Source: Nageia nagi
Lineage: Eukaryota > Pinophyta
Assembly: GCA_050084985.1 (NCBI GenBank)
Contig: JBITNC010000001.1
Coordinates: 53,692,001-53,756,000, forward strand
DNA length: 64,000 bases
Reading direction: 5' to 3'
The position numbers and the translations under genes are program-made. The notes under the pieces were generated by a model. That model saw only the letters and a list, made by a program, of their open reading frames with translations, did not search any database and had not been told where the DNA came from. Below, piece by piece: positions 48,481-60,429 of the stretch; within the stretch, counting starts at the first letter, position 1, and every line of letters begins with the position of its first letter.

Positions 48481-48814
48481 GCAGGAGGGCAATGTGTTTT
48501 TATATATTATAATATTATATAAGTAGCAATTTGATATGTATCAATGAAAGTTATAACAATGTCGTAAGAGATCTATAAATATTTTTTTATAAGTTGCTAA
48601 TCTCTAAAGTTGAAATTAAGGAAAATTTTAAGAATGGAACCTAAATTTTTATTATACATTCCATGGCAATCTTTATGAAACTCATTTCGAAAATGGGGTG
48701 ATATTTGACAAATCATGTTTATTTTCATGGCTATTAAAATTAATAATTCTAAAAATATTTAGTATGAGGTGAAAATATTTTTTTCATGATGATCAACAAA
48801 ATGAGATAGTAAAT
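48481..48814. other. AT-rich flank, no gene seen
   Basis: Between the LINE 5' end and the minisatellite. Very AT-rich, with no ORF of interest. Confidence 0.4.
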
Positions 48815-49165
48815 TTGACATAATGGTAGATAAAATTCGACATGTTGACATAATAACAAATATGAGATGAAAAATTAAATAGAACATGATGGTAGGAAAA
48901 ATTCCACATGTTGATAAATTAAATTAGATAAGAAAACATATTAAATAGGTCATAATGGTAGGAAAAATTCGACATATCATCAAATTAAATTATACGATAT
49001 GATAGATTAACTAGGCCATTATGTTAGGAAAAACATGTCAATGAATTAAATTAGATGAGATAATAGATTAACTAGGTCGTAACAGTAGGAAAAATTTGAC
49101 ACAACATTGAATTAAATTAGATAGGATGATAGATTAACTAGGTCATAACGATAGGAAAAAATTAC
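48815..49165 (+). repeat. Minisatellite, about 65 bp unit, five copies
   Basis: Units share GGTAGGAAAAATTCGACAT, then AATTAAATTAGAT and GATAGATTAACTAGGTC. TAGGAAAA recurs near 48893, 48959, 49025, 49087 and 49152, giving spacings of 62-66 bp. The first copy is degenerate. Confidence 0.85.
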
Positions 49166-49252
49166 AATTAGTTACATTACTTATCGATTAAAATATTCTT
49201 ACAAGCAAAATATGAAGCTTTCAAAAAGAAAGTAGTAACTTTATATATTACT

Positions 49253-49585
49253 ATGGAGAATACACAAAAGTTCTTGTTGAAGTATGCCAAGAGGAAGGAA
49301 AAGACGACTCACCTTGGGAGGGAGAATAATATTTTGAGAAAGATTATTCATGAGAATGGGTTGGATTTAAATGTGGTTAAAAAGGGCAAACTTAACAACC
49401 CTAACTACATACCCATAATAGAAGAACCAACAAAAGAGGAGAATGTAATGATGAAAGAAATATATGACGCATGTGAAGATTTATGGAAGGAAAAAGCATT
49501 TGAAAACACTAATAAAATGCAAATTATGATCACAAGTTTTGCTTCAAACCTCCATTTACACTTACTTATGTTGAAGCAACCATAG
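49253..49585 (+). CDS. Unidentified 110-codon ORF
   Basis: An open frame rich in K, E and N, predicted helical, with RENNILRKIIHENGLDLN in the middle. The frame is also open upstream for about 18 codons (LQAKYEAFKKKVV before the ATG), so the true start is uncertain. Coil-like charge distribution; no known domain. It lies between a minisatellite and PPR fragments, so it may be an exon remnant or chance. Confidence 0.35.
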   Translation: MENTQKFLLKYAKRKEKTTHLGRENNILRKIIHENGLDLNVVKKGKLNNPNYIPIIEEPTKEENVMMKEIYDACEDLWKEKAFENTNKMQIMITSFASNLHLHLLMLKQP

Positions 49586-49738
49586 AAAATATTTCTGAAA
49601 GAGATGTATAGACAATGGATTACTAGATGTTTAGGATCCTTTTTGATATTTTGTAAATAATTTCTATTTCTAGTTTTTTGAGAAATTTTGTATTATATAT
49701 ATAAATGATATATTTTAAATAAAGGATCATGAATTTTC

Positions 49739-50372
49739 AAAATACCCATAAAATTTGAATGGGATGTGTGGATGTATCTACTTGGTATTTGTAAAATAAA
49801 TGTTATGGTTTTGAATGCCCTAATAAAAATGTGTGCAAAATATGGAATAAACCCTTACAACATGTATGCAAAATGCAAAACAAACCTTTGCACCATAAGG
49901 GACTCTTATTGCATTATTCCTAGGATGAATCATTATACATGCATTGTTAACCTTCTTGGTCATGCAGACTATTGTGAGGGAGCTTTGAACTTCATTACCA
50001 AAATACCCATAAAACCTGAATTGGGTGTGTAGATGTGACTACTTGGTGCCTATAAATTGAATGTTATGGTTTTGAATGAAATGATAAACATATATGCAAA
50101 ATGTGTAACAAACCCTTACAATATGAGCGAATTTTATTGCATTATTTATGGGATGAATCATTATACATGCATTGTTGACCTTCTTGGTCATGTAGGCTAT
50201 CATGAGGGTGCTTTGAAATTCATTACTAAAATACCTATAAAATATGAATTAGGTGTGTGTATATGTTTACTTGGTTCTTGTAAATTGAATGTTGTAATTT
50301 TGAATGCCCTAATAGACATGTACACAAAATACAAAAAACAAACCTACAACATGAGGACTCTAATCCATAATT
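49739..50372 (+). pseudogene. Pentatricopeptide (PPR) fragment, tandemly duplicated
   Basis: The text matches the C-terminal PLS-type PPR pattern: VLNALIKMCAKYG, MNHYTCIVNLLGHADYCEGA, and FITKIPIKPELGV followed by LLG. The same order occurs again (VLNEMINIYAKC, MNHYTCIVDLLGHVGYHEGA, FITKIPIKYELGV) and a third partial unit follows (VILNALIDMYTKY). Units are about 49739-49998, 49999-50227 and 50228-50372. Two stops lie between units 1 and 2. PPR proteins edit or process organellar RNA; this remnant lacks the rest of the array and any E/DYW end, so it is a partial pseudogene. Confidence 0.8.
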
Positions 50373-50429
50373 AGAAGAATTAAAATTATTTTAACTCCTC
50401 GAAATCACTTCACACTTAACTTAATTAAT

Positions 50430-51298
50430 TGCTTGAAAGAAATGAATATTTAGATAATTTTAATGGAAACTATATGCAAAATCAAAGAAGAAAACACACC
50501 ATAAAGAGACACCATAATTTACCTTGGTTCACCCAATGTAGGCTACATCTAGCAACAAAAGCTCTCTTCAATCAATGGATGTTGAATGACGTACAATGGC
50601 CTCCATGGCACTTCAGTACTTTTCATAATTAAACAAAATCACATCTTTGAAATAACTCAAAAATCTGCTCTCCAAACTCTCTACAATCCTCCTCCTTGAA
50701 CACCTCCATCTTACCTCTTTATATAAGAAATATATAGGCCAAGTTTGGAGTATTTTATAACTAGAAGGTTATAACAAAAATACTATTTTTTAGGTACCTA
50801 ATCTACTTATCTAGCTTTGGTCCATATTTGGGCTCAAATAGTAGAGCCAATCTCCTAATATTGGCTTTGGAAGCTCAAAATATTTGCTCTCTAGAAATAT
50901 ATAAGCTTTGAAAATAAACTTAGCCTAATAATAGGCTTTCAACCACTCAAATAAATCACAATACATTTAAAACAATATGCAATTCCATATAAACTGGGTG
51001 GATCCAATAACATCATGCCACTTAGTAGCATGTAAATGGTAGTCAACCCCTTGTTGATTGATAGGATGGCATTATTGATGATTTGATATTAGCGATTTGG
51101 CGGTGTCACATGGCTCATTAGTAATCAGCCATGACTCATTAGTAATCAGCGGTTAGTAGATGATGGTTAGGTGGTCTCTTCCACCACATCAATAGGGTGG
51201 TCAGGGTGGATGGCGATCACTACCCATTCCTACACATGGGCCTCCCTTAACACCATGGTAATGTCCAAGTTGGCGGTTAGAGCCTCCCATATCCCACA
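50430..51298 (-). mobile_element. LTR-like sequence, probable solo LTR
   Basis: On the minus strand it starts TGTGGGATATGGGAGG, contains a TATA region (TATATATTTCTTATATAAAG, near 50735) and the R/U5 motif AGCCTACATTGGGTGAACC (near 50540), and ends TTTCTTTCAAGCA. No internal domain or partner LTR lies beside it, and flanking bases do not give a clear target duplication, so both ends are tentative. Confidence 0.55.
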
Positions 51299-52200
51299 TC
51301 AACCTCCTAGTAATTTTGAATGTCATTTTGTTTTGGGCCTTTGAATATATTTGACATATTATTTTGTTTGGTATTATATATATTTGTATTTTTAATAAAA
51401 AATATTATTAATATCAAAACCATATATTTTTTATATATGGAGTCAAATTATTGATATGGAAAAAGTGTTGCAGAGCTGGAGATGAACAAAACACAATGAA
51501 TCTTAAGTACATTGAATATTAAGAGGACCCATATTTTGGATTATTACTCTCTATTGAGAGAGATCTTTAATCCCTAAAATTATTTAGGATAATGGAATGA
51601 GGTGAGGGTAGAGCTCCCTCATCTGATCAATTATAAATCACTTGGCCTTATGTGGGTTTTGGCCCTTCACACCAATATGTCATACCTCATATTCGGCACT
51701 ATGAGATGATCGTTTTGATGAGAGAAACTATTACTCCCAACTTTGATATAAATGGCTACTTGTATAGATATTTTGGTACTATGAATGAATGGCTTAATAT
51801 GTCTATTTTGCTTAACTAAATAGAAATGTGTGCTTCATAAGTGTTTAGTCTTTACCGTGTTATGATGAATGTTTTTATTATTTTTTAATTGCAAATATTG
51901 ATGAATTGCTTGCAAAAGAATTTCTTTGAAGCTTCAGTGTATTCCTCTAAACTACTACACTAAAGAAACTTCAATACAGTAGTTAGAGTAATTGCGCTGA
52001 TGAAATTCTAGTTGTGTGATAGAATAAAAGGGGTGCATATCTACACTTGCACTATAATCATGTGTTTGTTACATTCATGTGTGTGATGTATTCAATATAC
52101 ATTGTATTCATGTGTACACTATAGTCATGTGTGCATTGTAGTTAGTATGCATTGCAATCATGTGTGCATTGCAGTAACACAAGCACTAAAGTGAAGATGA
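51299..52200. other. Intergenic with CATGTG-type repeats
   Basis: No gene was seen. At about 52058-52175 the unit CATGTGTGCATTGTA and variants repeat six or more times. Confidence 0.5.
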
Positions 52201-53255
52201 TTTAAAAAGTGAATTAAGGAAAGTGAGTAGAGATCTTTCAAGATGTCAGCATGACCTTGTTAATAATCATGAAGGAAAAAGAGATAGAGAATATGTTACA
52301 ATGTATATGGTACCCAAAAACGTGGAACTTTCCACTATCACTATGGTCGAAAGAATGAGTCAATGAGCAAATAAAGAGTATTCAATGCAAAACCTCAATG
52401 TGTATTGAAAGATATATCTTGAGGAGTCAAGAGTAGCAAAGAGGCCTGAGTGAGATCTTTCCAATAAAGGCATGAAGAAGGAACAACTATCTATAAGAAG
52501 AATATTACCCTTATTTAGGAGATGAGAACTACCTAGGTACCAAAATGGTTAGAAATATAATAGATGTCAATTTGATGTGATTGTAATAAAATATGCTCCT
52601 ATCTTCTATAATAAGAACATTAAAAATAGAAGAAGGAAGTTGAGCAGAAAGTAAAATATAAGAGATACCTCTCTTATTCAAAGGGGGTTAATTGTTTTGT
52701 AAAAAGAATTATTGTATTGTTTATATTTGAAGCATTATTGAATAAAGCAAGAAGTTCATTTAAGTTTGGTGTTTAAGGGAGCTCTACTAGTGAAGCAAGG
52801 GCCCACTTTATTGGTAGTGTCTCTCTTTTTTTAATTTCTATTCTTGTATATGAATTTATTACAATAGATAGAAGTTGTGAGTGTGATTTCATTTACAGTA
52901 AATGGTATTTCAAGTAGAAACAACAAAATAATAAAAACCTAAAATAGTAGATTAGATTTTATTTGCTTTCCAAGTTTTCTTTCAGTACATTTCTTTATTG
53001 TATGCTTTGGTTATAAGCCTACAATTAGAATAAGGTTGTTTACCATATATAGCCATAGAACACTTCCTAGATTTGATAATGTAAGGAAGGTTCATTAATG
53101 TGGTTTTCTCAAATCTAATGAGAGGTAGTAAAAACTTCCTTGGAGTACCATCTCTTTGAGCTAATTGGTCCCTTCACAATAGTAGGTGAGAGGTTCATTA
53201 GAGAGGGAGGTTAGTGATAAACCTAGGGAAATTTGAGAAACTTATATTTTACACA
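52201..53255 (+). mobile_element. Probable LTR end region of a Tat/Athila-like element
   Basis: The stretch ends TTATATTTTACACA immediately before a recognisable Tat/Athila-type primer site, so its right part should be the 5' LTR. The left end of the LTR could not be placed. No coding sequence. Confidence 0.4.
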
Positions 53256-53261
53256 ACATTT

Positions 53262-53280
53262 TGGTGCTATTGCTAGGTAG
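53262..53280 (+). other. Primer binding site of Tat/Athila type, CpG-decayed
   Basis: TGGTGCTATTGCTAGGTAG corresponds to the family consensus TGGCGCCGTTGCCGGGGAG, with nearly all changes at CG sites turned to TG or TA. Confidence 0.65.
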
Positions 53281-55330
53281 AAATGATGTTGGTAGCAACC
53301 ATATTTAGGGTTTTGTTAGAAGGGATCACTGACTATGCTATATAGGGAAGTTGTTATCCATGTCTCCTGACTCCTAGTGAGTGAGTAGCCTTATGCAGTG
53401 GTTATCTAACGACCCTTGGGGGTAACTATTCTAAGCTAGCTAGGAGTTTTTCTATTGCATCATAGTTATTATTCTTTTTAGAAGAAGGATGTATATATAG
53501 ATTAAGAACGAAGAAAGGATGATTTGTTAGCAATTGAGGAAGAAATGATAATCCAAGGGGATGGGGTCATGGTAGAACACCATTAGTTGAACCGTAAAAG
53601 AAACCCCCAAACCAAGCAAAAAAAAGGGACAAACATCATAAGATAAGGATAGTCTAGATAACATTGCCTCATCTAAATCTATAGTTTTACCTCTTATTGA
53701 GTTTATGGAATCAAATCTTTTTAATTAGGAAACTTAGTTTTTTTAGAATCCTCATTTGAAAGTAGCTAATTTTAGCCCTGAACAAGCAAATCTCAGCTCT
53801 GACACTCTTAATTCAAAGCCATAAACTAGGGATCATTTTAAGATCCCTTCCTCAAAAGTAACATAGAAAATTTTTAACAAATCAAATTTGTATGTAAAGC
53901 AATTTTAAGAAAATTTGTAAAAATACAAAGGCAAATTTGAAGCTAAAAAAATTCATATAGATTTTTTTGTTAAATTTAATGAGTTTTGTAGTAGCCTACT
54001 ATCGAGCAATGGTAGTCTACTACCAAGAGGTAGCAATCTGCTACCAAGAGTCTACTTTTAGGAGATAGCAGTCTACCTCTAGGCAATGGTAGTTTGCCTC
54101 TAGGAAATCACAATTTGCCTTTGGGCAGTAGCAATCTACCTCCAAGTAGTAGTAGTCTACTATCGACAGGCTACTACTGGGTGATAGCAATCTGCTACCG
54201 AGTGGTAGTAGTTTGCTACCAAGTGGTTGCTATTGGGTGGTAGTAGTTTGCTACCAAGAGGTTGCTATTGGGTGGTGGTCATATGATACTAAGAGGCTAC
54301 TACTAGTTGGTAGTAGTCTGCTATAGGGTAGTTGCTACTAGGTGGTAGTAGTATACTATCAAGCAATGAAAATTTGCTAAAGGGAGGTAGTAGGATGCTA
54401 TCGAGAGGCAACAAGATGCTCCTAATAATAGGATGCTATCAGGAGGTATCAAATTTAGATTATCAAGAATATTATCTTGATAGGTTCTTATTTGTTCAAA
54501 ACTGATATGGGACAACTATAGATGTTGAATTTGCCAAATTTATTCTCTAAAGAGGTTTGGTAGATTCATCTTTGGAAGCTTGATGAGAAGGGTAATGCTC
54601 ATAAGTTGGATTTGGATGATATTATTTAGTTATGTCATAATTATTCTAGGACTAGGTCATCAATAAGGAAAAATAAATACAATAAGGATTCTAATGTTAT
54701 GACTAAACTCCTGGATGAATTAGCAAACTTAAAGATTAATATCTTGTGCCTACTAAATCAGATGAAAACCCTATCTGCTAGAGAAAAAGATCCATAAGAA
54801 CCATTAGTTGTATATTATCATCATTGTAGAAAGAAACATGCTCTTCATGAATTTCCTTTGAATAAAACTAATGTATACAGTCTTTGTGAAGCAAATCACC
54901 CTACTACTGACTTTGTTTATTTACCTTCAATGAAGCAATCATTAGCAGTAGAGGTGAATTATATGGGAAATAGGCATAATTTTTTAGGATTTAGACTATA
55001 ATTTCCTAATTGGTGGGGTGGACCAGAATGTAGCAACCTCCTTGGGCTACATAATAGGAGTGGAATTCTACAAGGTTTCCAAATTGGGGACACAATATGC
55101 CACCATGGAATGCAAAACCCCAATATGATTAGAGACCTTAAAATCAACAATTTTAGGGATAGAAAAGTTTCCCTCCATAGTAATAGTAGTGGTTGCCTAG
55201 TCCCTCCAATGAAGGCCCTCTAGATCCATCACAAAAATAGTCTACATTACAGTTCATTTTTGGCACACCTAATAGGAAATGAATAAAACCATTGTACATA
55301 GCTAAGTTTGTATATAGCTAAATCCATTTT
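53281..55330 (+). pseudogene. Tat/Athila-like gypsy gag region, decayed
   Basis: The leader (to about 53990) is followed by a palindrome-rich array and then gag text. Near 54545: FSKEVW, then WKLDEKGNAHKL. A cysteine/histidine segment near 54815-54915 (HHCRKKHALHEFPLNK, then LCEANHPTTDF) matches the paired zinc-knuckle-like region of conifer and angiosperm Tat-type Gags, with one cysteine lost. A proline/tryptophan/asparagine-rich tail follows (FPNWWGG near 55010). The frames are broken by stops, and no pol follows directly. Confidence 0.6.
53995..54445 (+). repeat. Array of short palindromes (GGTAG...CTACC)
   Basis: More than a dozen degenerate 20-40 bp units of the type GGTAGTAGTCTGCTACCAAG. 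Each has GGTAG near its start and CTACC near its end, so each can fold into a short hairpin. Unit spacing is irregular. It lies inside the gag region of the Tat-like element. Confidence 0.8.
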
Positions 55331-57850
55331 TGGCATAGGCTAGATAGCTATGTCTAGTAGGCTATCACCCTTGTGCTTTAAATATTATAAGGTTTCTTAA
55401 ACCTTATTGGCAACTTTGTTGTCATACCAATCATCTTTTTGAACCCTGACACCTCCAGTTCACATATTCATAAGTAGTGCCAGAAGCTTATACAGTGTAA
55501 ATAGCTCTTACTTTTCATGTTGTAAATAACTCTTTCTTTTTATGTTGTAAATAGCTCAAAAAAATAAAAATAAAAGTGGCTAGAACTCCTACCCAATAGA
55601 CAAGGAACCTTACAAAGAAGCAACTATTGCTAAAGAAGAAGAAGAAGAATAGTAGTATGTTCAATTTTGGTCCTTTTCAACTTCCAGAGCAATCATTAAG
55701 GGTTTGTTTCTTCAGAAGGCTAAAGACCCTAAAGAGATACCATAAAATTGTTATTCTATAACACTTTAAGCGGTAATATTATTTCATTCATTCTTCTCTC
55801 CTAATAAAATTTCTTCTATATTTCCCATTTGTTATTCCCTTTTATTTTCTAGTTATACTTGTATAGAGTTCAATCTTGAGTTTTAAGTCATATTCATATT
55901 TTGAGATGTATTCATATTTTTGGGTCATATTCAGCCACCATTTTGCTATAATGTGGGTGTTGTTTATACATAGTTGTTTGGGATATATGTATGAGTCATA
56001 GTCGGGTGAAGTTTATAAGTCATTCCCAAGAAATATTATATATATAGTCTATTTATTCTTCTAAGTCTAGTCCAGTCCTTGTTATAAGTCTAGGTCCTAT
56101 ACAAAGTCTATCTAATTATCTAAGTCATTCCCAAGAAGTATTATATAGAGTCATATATGGGCTTTATCTAGGTCTAGTTCAGGTATTATTATGTATAGTT
56201 CAGGAGATGTATATAATTCATAGGCTGAGGAGTGTTCGAGTATTATTATGTATAGTCTATTTATTAATATAAGTTATTTTTAGGTCCTTTTATGAGTTAA
56301 ATTATTTAATTTTTGATCTAGCATAGTCTGGGAATTAATTTTTAGGCCCTATTATACATAGTTAACAATTGAAGTTAAGTTAATTCCGGGTCCTATTGTA
56401 CATACTCAATAGTTGAAGTTAAGTCAATTTTGGACCCTATTATTTTTGGGACTCATATATAAGTGTTAGTTAAGTAATGTACCAGAAATGTTTGTAAGAG
56501 GTAAGTCAAGCAAGGCTCATGAAAATCCAACAATGATATCATACTTTTTACCAGAAATCAGTGGGCTCTAGATGGCTTAGTCAATGAGAGTTCTAGATAG
56601 TTCTTCTCAATAGGAGATATTCACCTTTTACAAACCCCATCAATTTTACTAAACCCTACCAATTTTGACTAATGACATCACATTTTTGAGCAAAAATTAG
56701 TGTGTGATGTTTATAACTCCATATTCAACAAACCCTACTAGTTTTGAGTGATGATGTCATGATTTTCAAGAAACATTAGTGGGCATTAGACATGCTTCTT
56801 GGTGGGAGATGTTTACAATTCTAAATTCAAAAAACCCTACCAATTTTAAGTGATGATGTCACACTTTTTTGGATAAATCAATAGGTGATAATCACCTCAT
56901 ATTTCAACAATACCCATCGATGTTCAACAAAACCTAAAGAGGATAAATGAAGACTATAAGATGAGGTGAACACCAAGGTACACATAATCAGAGTATATAA
57001 CCCCTAGTACTATGTCCATGTGTTGATTGCAACTCATTTCTATGTGGCAACAATAGTTCACTTAGATTTAAATGTTACATCTTTCTCCACTCTTACAGTA
57101 TTCGATACTGGGACTATAGATAGAAACATTTAATGGCTGTAGAGATTTAGGTGGCTACCAATTACATAGATAAGTTGATTGTACATACAAATATGATGCA
57201 TCATAGCTCATAAATTCATAGCAGTTCTAGATGAACCATGGTCAAATATGCAAAAGTGACTGATTACAGTTGGATAGGTATGATACTGAAGATCTGTAGA
57301 CTCTGAGAATCAATGTTGCATATGGACCATGCTTCTTAATTATTTGCAATAAAAAAAGCTTCTATAAATACTGTAAATATATTTTTATTTAGTATTTAGG
57401 GTAGTTGTAGTCATTAATGGTGGACAACCACCCATTTTGTAAAGGTAACTTTATAAATATTAGACTCTTTGAGGTCCAAACAATCGAACATTTTAGCAAA
57501 GTTACCCATTATAAGAATGGCTTTCGTACATGGTAATGCATTACTAAAGTATTTTTCCCTTTGTATTCTATGGTTGTTATCTGGTTTTGTTATTATTGTG
57601 TGTGAGGCTCTATTCAAATTTATGGTTGTGTATTGCGAATGTGAGACCCCAAGAGTGAGGTAGTCAATCTATTCTTAGTCTTGGCTATGGATTACTGCAT
57701 GTGCAATTGTGCTCGGGCTATCTAGTTTAGTTTGCTTTCATGTTATTTCTTGTTCCTATTCAATAGTTTAGGTTTTTATCTCTTTCATGTTACTCTTGAC
57801 CTCTTTTATCCATTTTCTATTACTTTTGACCTTCTTCATTGATAGGAAAT
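55331..57850 (+). other. Non-coding tail of Tat-like element(s), with tandem repeats
   Basis: No gene was found. Short recurring phrases (GGTCCTATTAT, AGTCATATTCATATTTT, AAGTCTAGG) occur between 55860 and 56470. At about 56640-56900, three diverged units contain AAACCCTACCAATTTTGAGTGATGATGTCACA-like text. 57040-57850 looks LTR-like but lacks a defined boundary. Small frames such as 57469-57663 show no motif. Confidence 0.45.
56640..56900 (+). repeat. Tandem repeat of roughly 80-100 bp, three units
   Basis: ACCCTAC(C/T)A(A/G)TTTT with G(A/T)GATGTCA downstream recurs near 56651, 56730 and 56830, together with AGAAATTAGTGG-like and GATGTTTA(T/C)AA text. Confidence 0.6.
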
Positions 57851-57999
57851 GAGCGCACTATCCCACCACTTTTTGCTCTTTCAAGGACCCTACTGTTATC
57901 ATATTAGTGTAGAAATTGCCATACCAAACCCTTAGGTTGCATCATACTGATAAACAATTACCATCCCAACCTATGCCTAACCCTAATAATACTAGATAG

Positions 58000-58430
58000 A
58001 TCAATCCTATCTATCAAGCTGATTAGGAAGAAAATATGGGCATAAATGCAATTGCATGTAATGACATAAAATTAAGATCAAGAAAGAATTGCCTTAACCA
58101 ACTATCTTAGATCTGCCTATTATCATTAAAATTTATGAAAAGCTCAAGGAAACTCCACCATCATTTGAAAATGAACCAATCAAAGTGAGTCCTAAATTCC
58201 AATTCCTTATCTTGAAAGACTTACTAAAATTGGAGAACCAAATGAAGAAGAGTCCTAGATGTTGCAAGAGCTCAAAAAGTTAAACATCACCATTCCTATC
58301 CTTCATACTATTAAATAAATTCTAGAGTTTAATAAGCTCATCAAAACACTATGTGTCAAGAAAGTAGGAAGAAAGAAGATTCCATTACTTTCCACTATTA
58401 AGGTGGATGGAAAGTTGCAGAGTTTTTGTT
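58000..58430 (+). pseudogene. Tat-like gag/protease junction fragment
   Basis: The frames contain LKLEN-type text, then an LNITIPILHTIKQIL-like block and LCVKKVGRKKIPLL near 58350-58390. This matches the region just before the protease in Tat/Ogre-type gypsy polyproteins. Stops are present and the fragment is cut by the 5' LTR at 58464. It may belong to the same element as 53281-55330 or to another copy. Confidence 0.5.
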
Positions 58431-58463
58431 AAGATAGTTGATTACTCTTAAATATTTAGATTC

Positions 58464-59188
58464 TGTGATCTGAATTGAATCATGTGTGAGGTTATCTTTT
58501 TAGGAGAAAAACTCATTCCAAATGTATATGTGCTTAGAGATAGACTAAATATCAACATCTGGATTTTTTTGGCATTCAATTTTAGGCCACTAGGGACATG
58601 CAAAAATTTGAATCTAGGCCACCAGTGGTGTGTAATTTGATGAGTCAGTAGTGGGAGTCGAAGGGATGTTGATATGTTGGGTAGAGAAACTATTTTAGCT
58701 TCCATAACTAATGTTAAGAAGGTATTTCTAAGTCAATTAGAGGCTTATTAAAGGGCATGAGACCCTCCTTGAATTCTTAATGAATGGGAGTTTTGAGAGT
58801 TTATAGATTTTGAGATTGTAGGATTTTTAGGAAGGCCAAGAGTCATTCTAGAGTTCTGTAGTTCTGAAATTGCATTTTCCTTCTTACTATAGGAGATTTT
58901 ATGACCATTATGTTGATGGTGTTTCTCTATGCATGTAATATTGTAATTTCCATAGACAATGAGAAGACAAGGCTCCAATACCATGCTAGATTAGGCCACA
59001 TTGGGTGAACCAGGGTAAATTATTATGTTGATCTTGTTGTGTGTTTGAGATTACTAGTTTACGATTTACATTATGCAATTGTTAAATTTATAAGCAATTA
59101 TGTATGATATCATAATGGCTAACTATTTTTGTTTGAATCTGTAAGTGAGGATTTGAGTATACTATAAGCATCTAGTGATTACGGATCA
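58464..59188 (+). repeat. 5' LTR of gypsy element (about 725 bp)
   Basis: It starts TGTGATCTGAATTGAATCAT and ends ATTACGGATCA. The opening 90 bp match 63907-64000 with scattered differences. It contains the R/U5 motif GGCCACATTGGGTGAACC (about 58991-59008). Confidence 0.85.
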
Positions 59189-59190
59189 CA

Positions 59191-59202
59191 TGGTATCAGA
59201 GC
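59191..59202 (+). other. Primer binding site of gypsy element
   Basis: TGGTATCAGAGC, a perfect match to the plant initiator methionine tRNA primer site, right after the LTR. Confidence 0.88.
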
Positions 59203-59539
59203 TTGTGCTACCAAAATTTAGGGTTGGAATTTTTGGAATTCCATGCAGCTAGTGACATATTTTTTTATATTTGCGAGGAGATCTCAAAGACCAAAATTGA
59301 TTCTAGAGGATCCTAAGATTGGTCAAAAGGGTAGAGAAATAGTAATGGATAATGCAAAGGAGAAATAGTTGCCTGTACATACCATGACAATGTCAATTTT
59401 GAAAGAAGGTTTTAGAAAGGGAGAATCATTTGACTTAGTTGGATGAGTTGTTGGCTATTGGAGCAAATGCAAATGTCAATCAAAGATATCATGATGTAGT
59501 TGGGATACCTAATTCATGATCTTCATCAAATCAATTTCC

Positions 59540-60310
59540 ATTCAAGGTGGAGGCCAAAGTGGACATTCCTACTTTTGGAGCAGAGGTTGATGAGAAAAAG
59601 GTGAACAATTGGTTGAAAAAATTGGAGGTTTATTTCAAATTCATGGTGTTGTAAATGATGTTGATAAAATATCTTTTGCTAGATTAAAGATGAGTGTTTT
59701 AGTTTGGTGGGAAAGTTATGTAGAAACTCTTAATCATGAACACTTGTATAAAATATCTTCTTGGAATCAATTTAAGGAGTTGTTAAGAGATCAATTCTAT
59801 CCATTAGGACATCATAATAAACAATTGATGAAATGGCAATTCTTTAGACAATAAAGAGAGCAAAATGTTCAAGAATACACTATGGAATTTAGGAAACAAG
59901 CTACTTTTCTTGGGGTTTCACTAAAAGATCCTCAAATTTTAATGACGTACAATGGAGGTTTACATAGTCATTTACTAAAGACTATCATATTGTTTAATCC
60001 TAATAATCTTGATCAAGTGTGTGTTCAAGCACAATACTTAGAGGAGGATGGTAAAGCAAGGAGATAATATGAAGAATCCAAGAAGGCTTCTAATTCAAGG
60101 GGAGGAAAAGAAAAAGGTAAATCTCAAGATAAAGGCAAAGGTAAGCAAGAAAGTAAGACCACTAATATTTCAAAGAAAGAAGGTGATGGTAGACATTGTA
60201 GTCATTATGATAAATATGGTCATATTGATGATAAATATTAGAAATTACATCTAGAATTGTGTCCATATAAGCATAATAATAATGAGAAAACTAATGCTAT
60301 GGCTCTTAGA
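59540..60310 (+). pseudogene. gypsy gag, decayed
   Basis: The retrotransposon gag domain reads AKVDIPTFGAEVDEKKVNNW (about 59550), LVWWESYVETLNHEHLYKIS (59700), LLRDQFYPLG (59785) and EYTMEFRKQATFLGVSL (59870-59930). A lysine-rich linker (59,990-60,190) precedes a damaged zinc knuckle (HCSHYDKYGHID near 60195). One shift near 59640 and stops at 59852 and 60065 break the frame. Confidence 0.85.
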
Positions 60311-60429
60311 TGTGATGATATTGAGGGAAGTTAAGATGTTGATGAGAGAATAAATTGTTCAACCATTCAAAAGATTAAAGAACCTCTAAACATTGAAGAA
60401 TAAAGGATTCAATTATTCCACCTCAAAAA

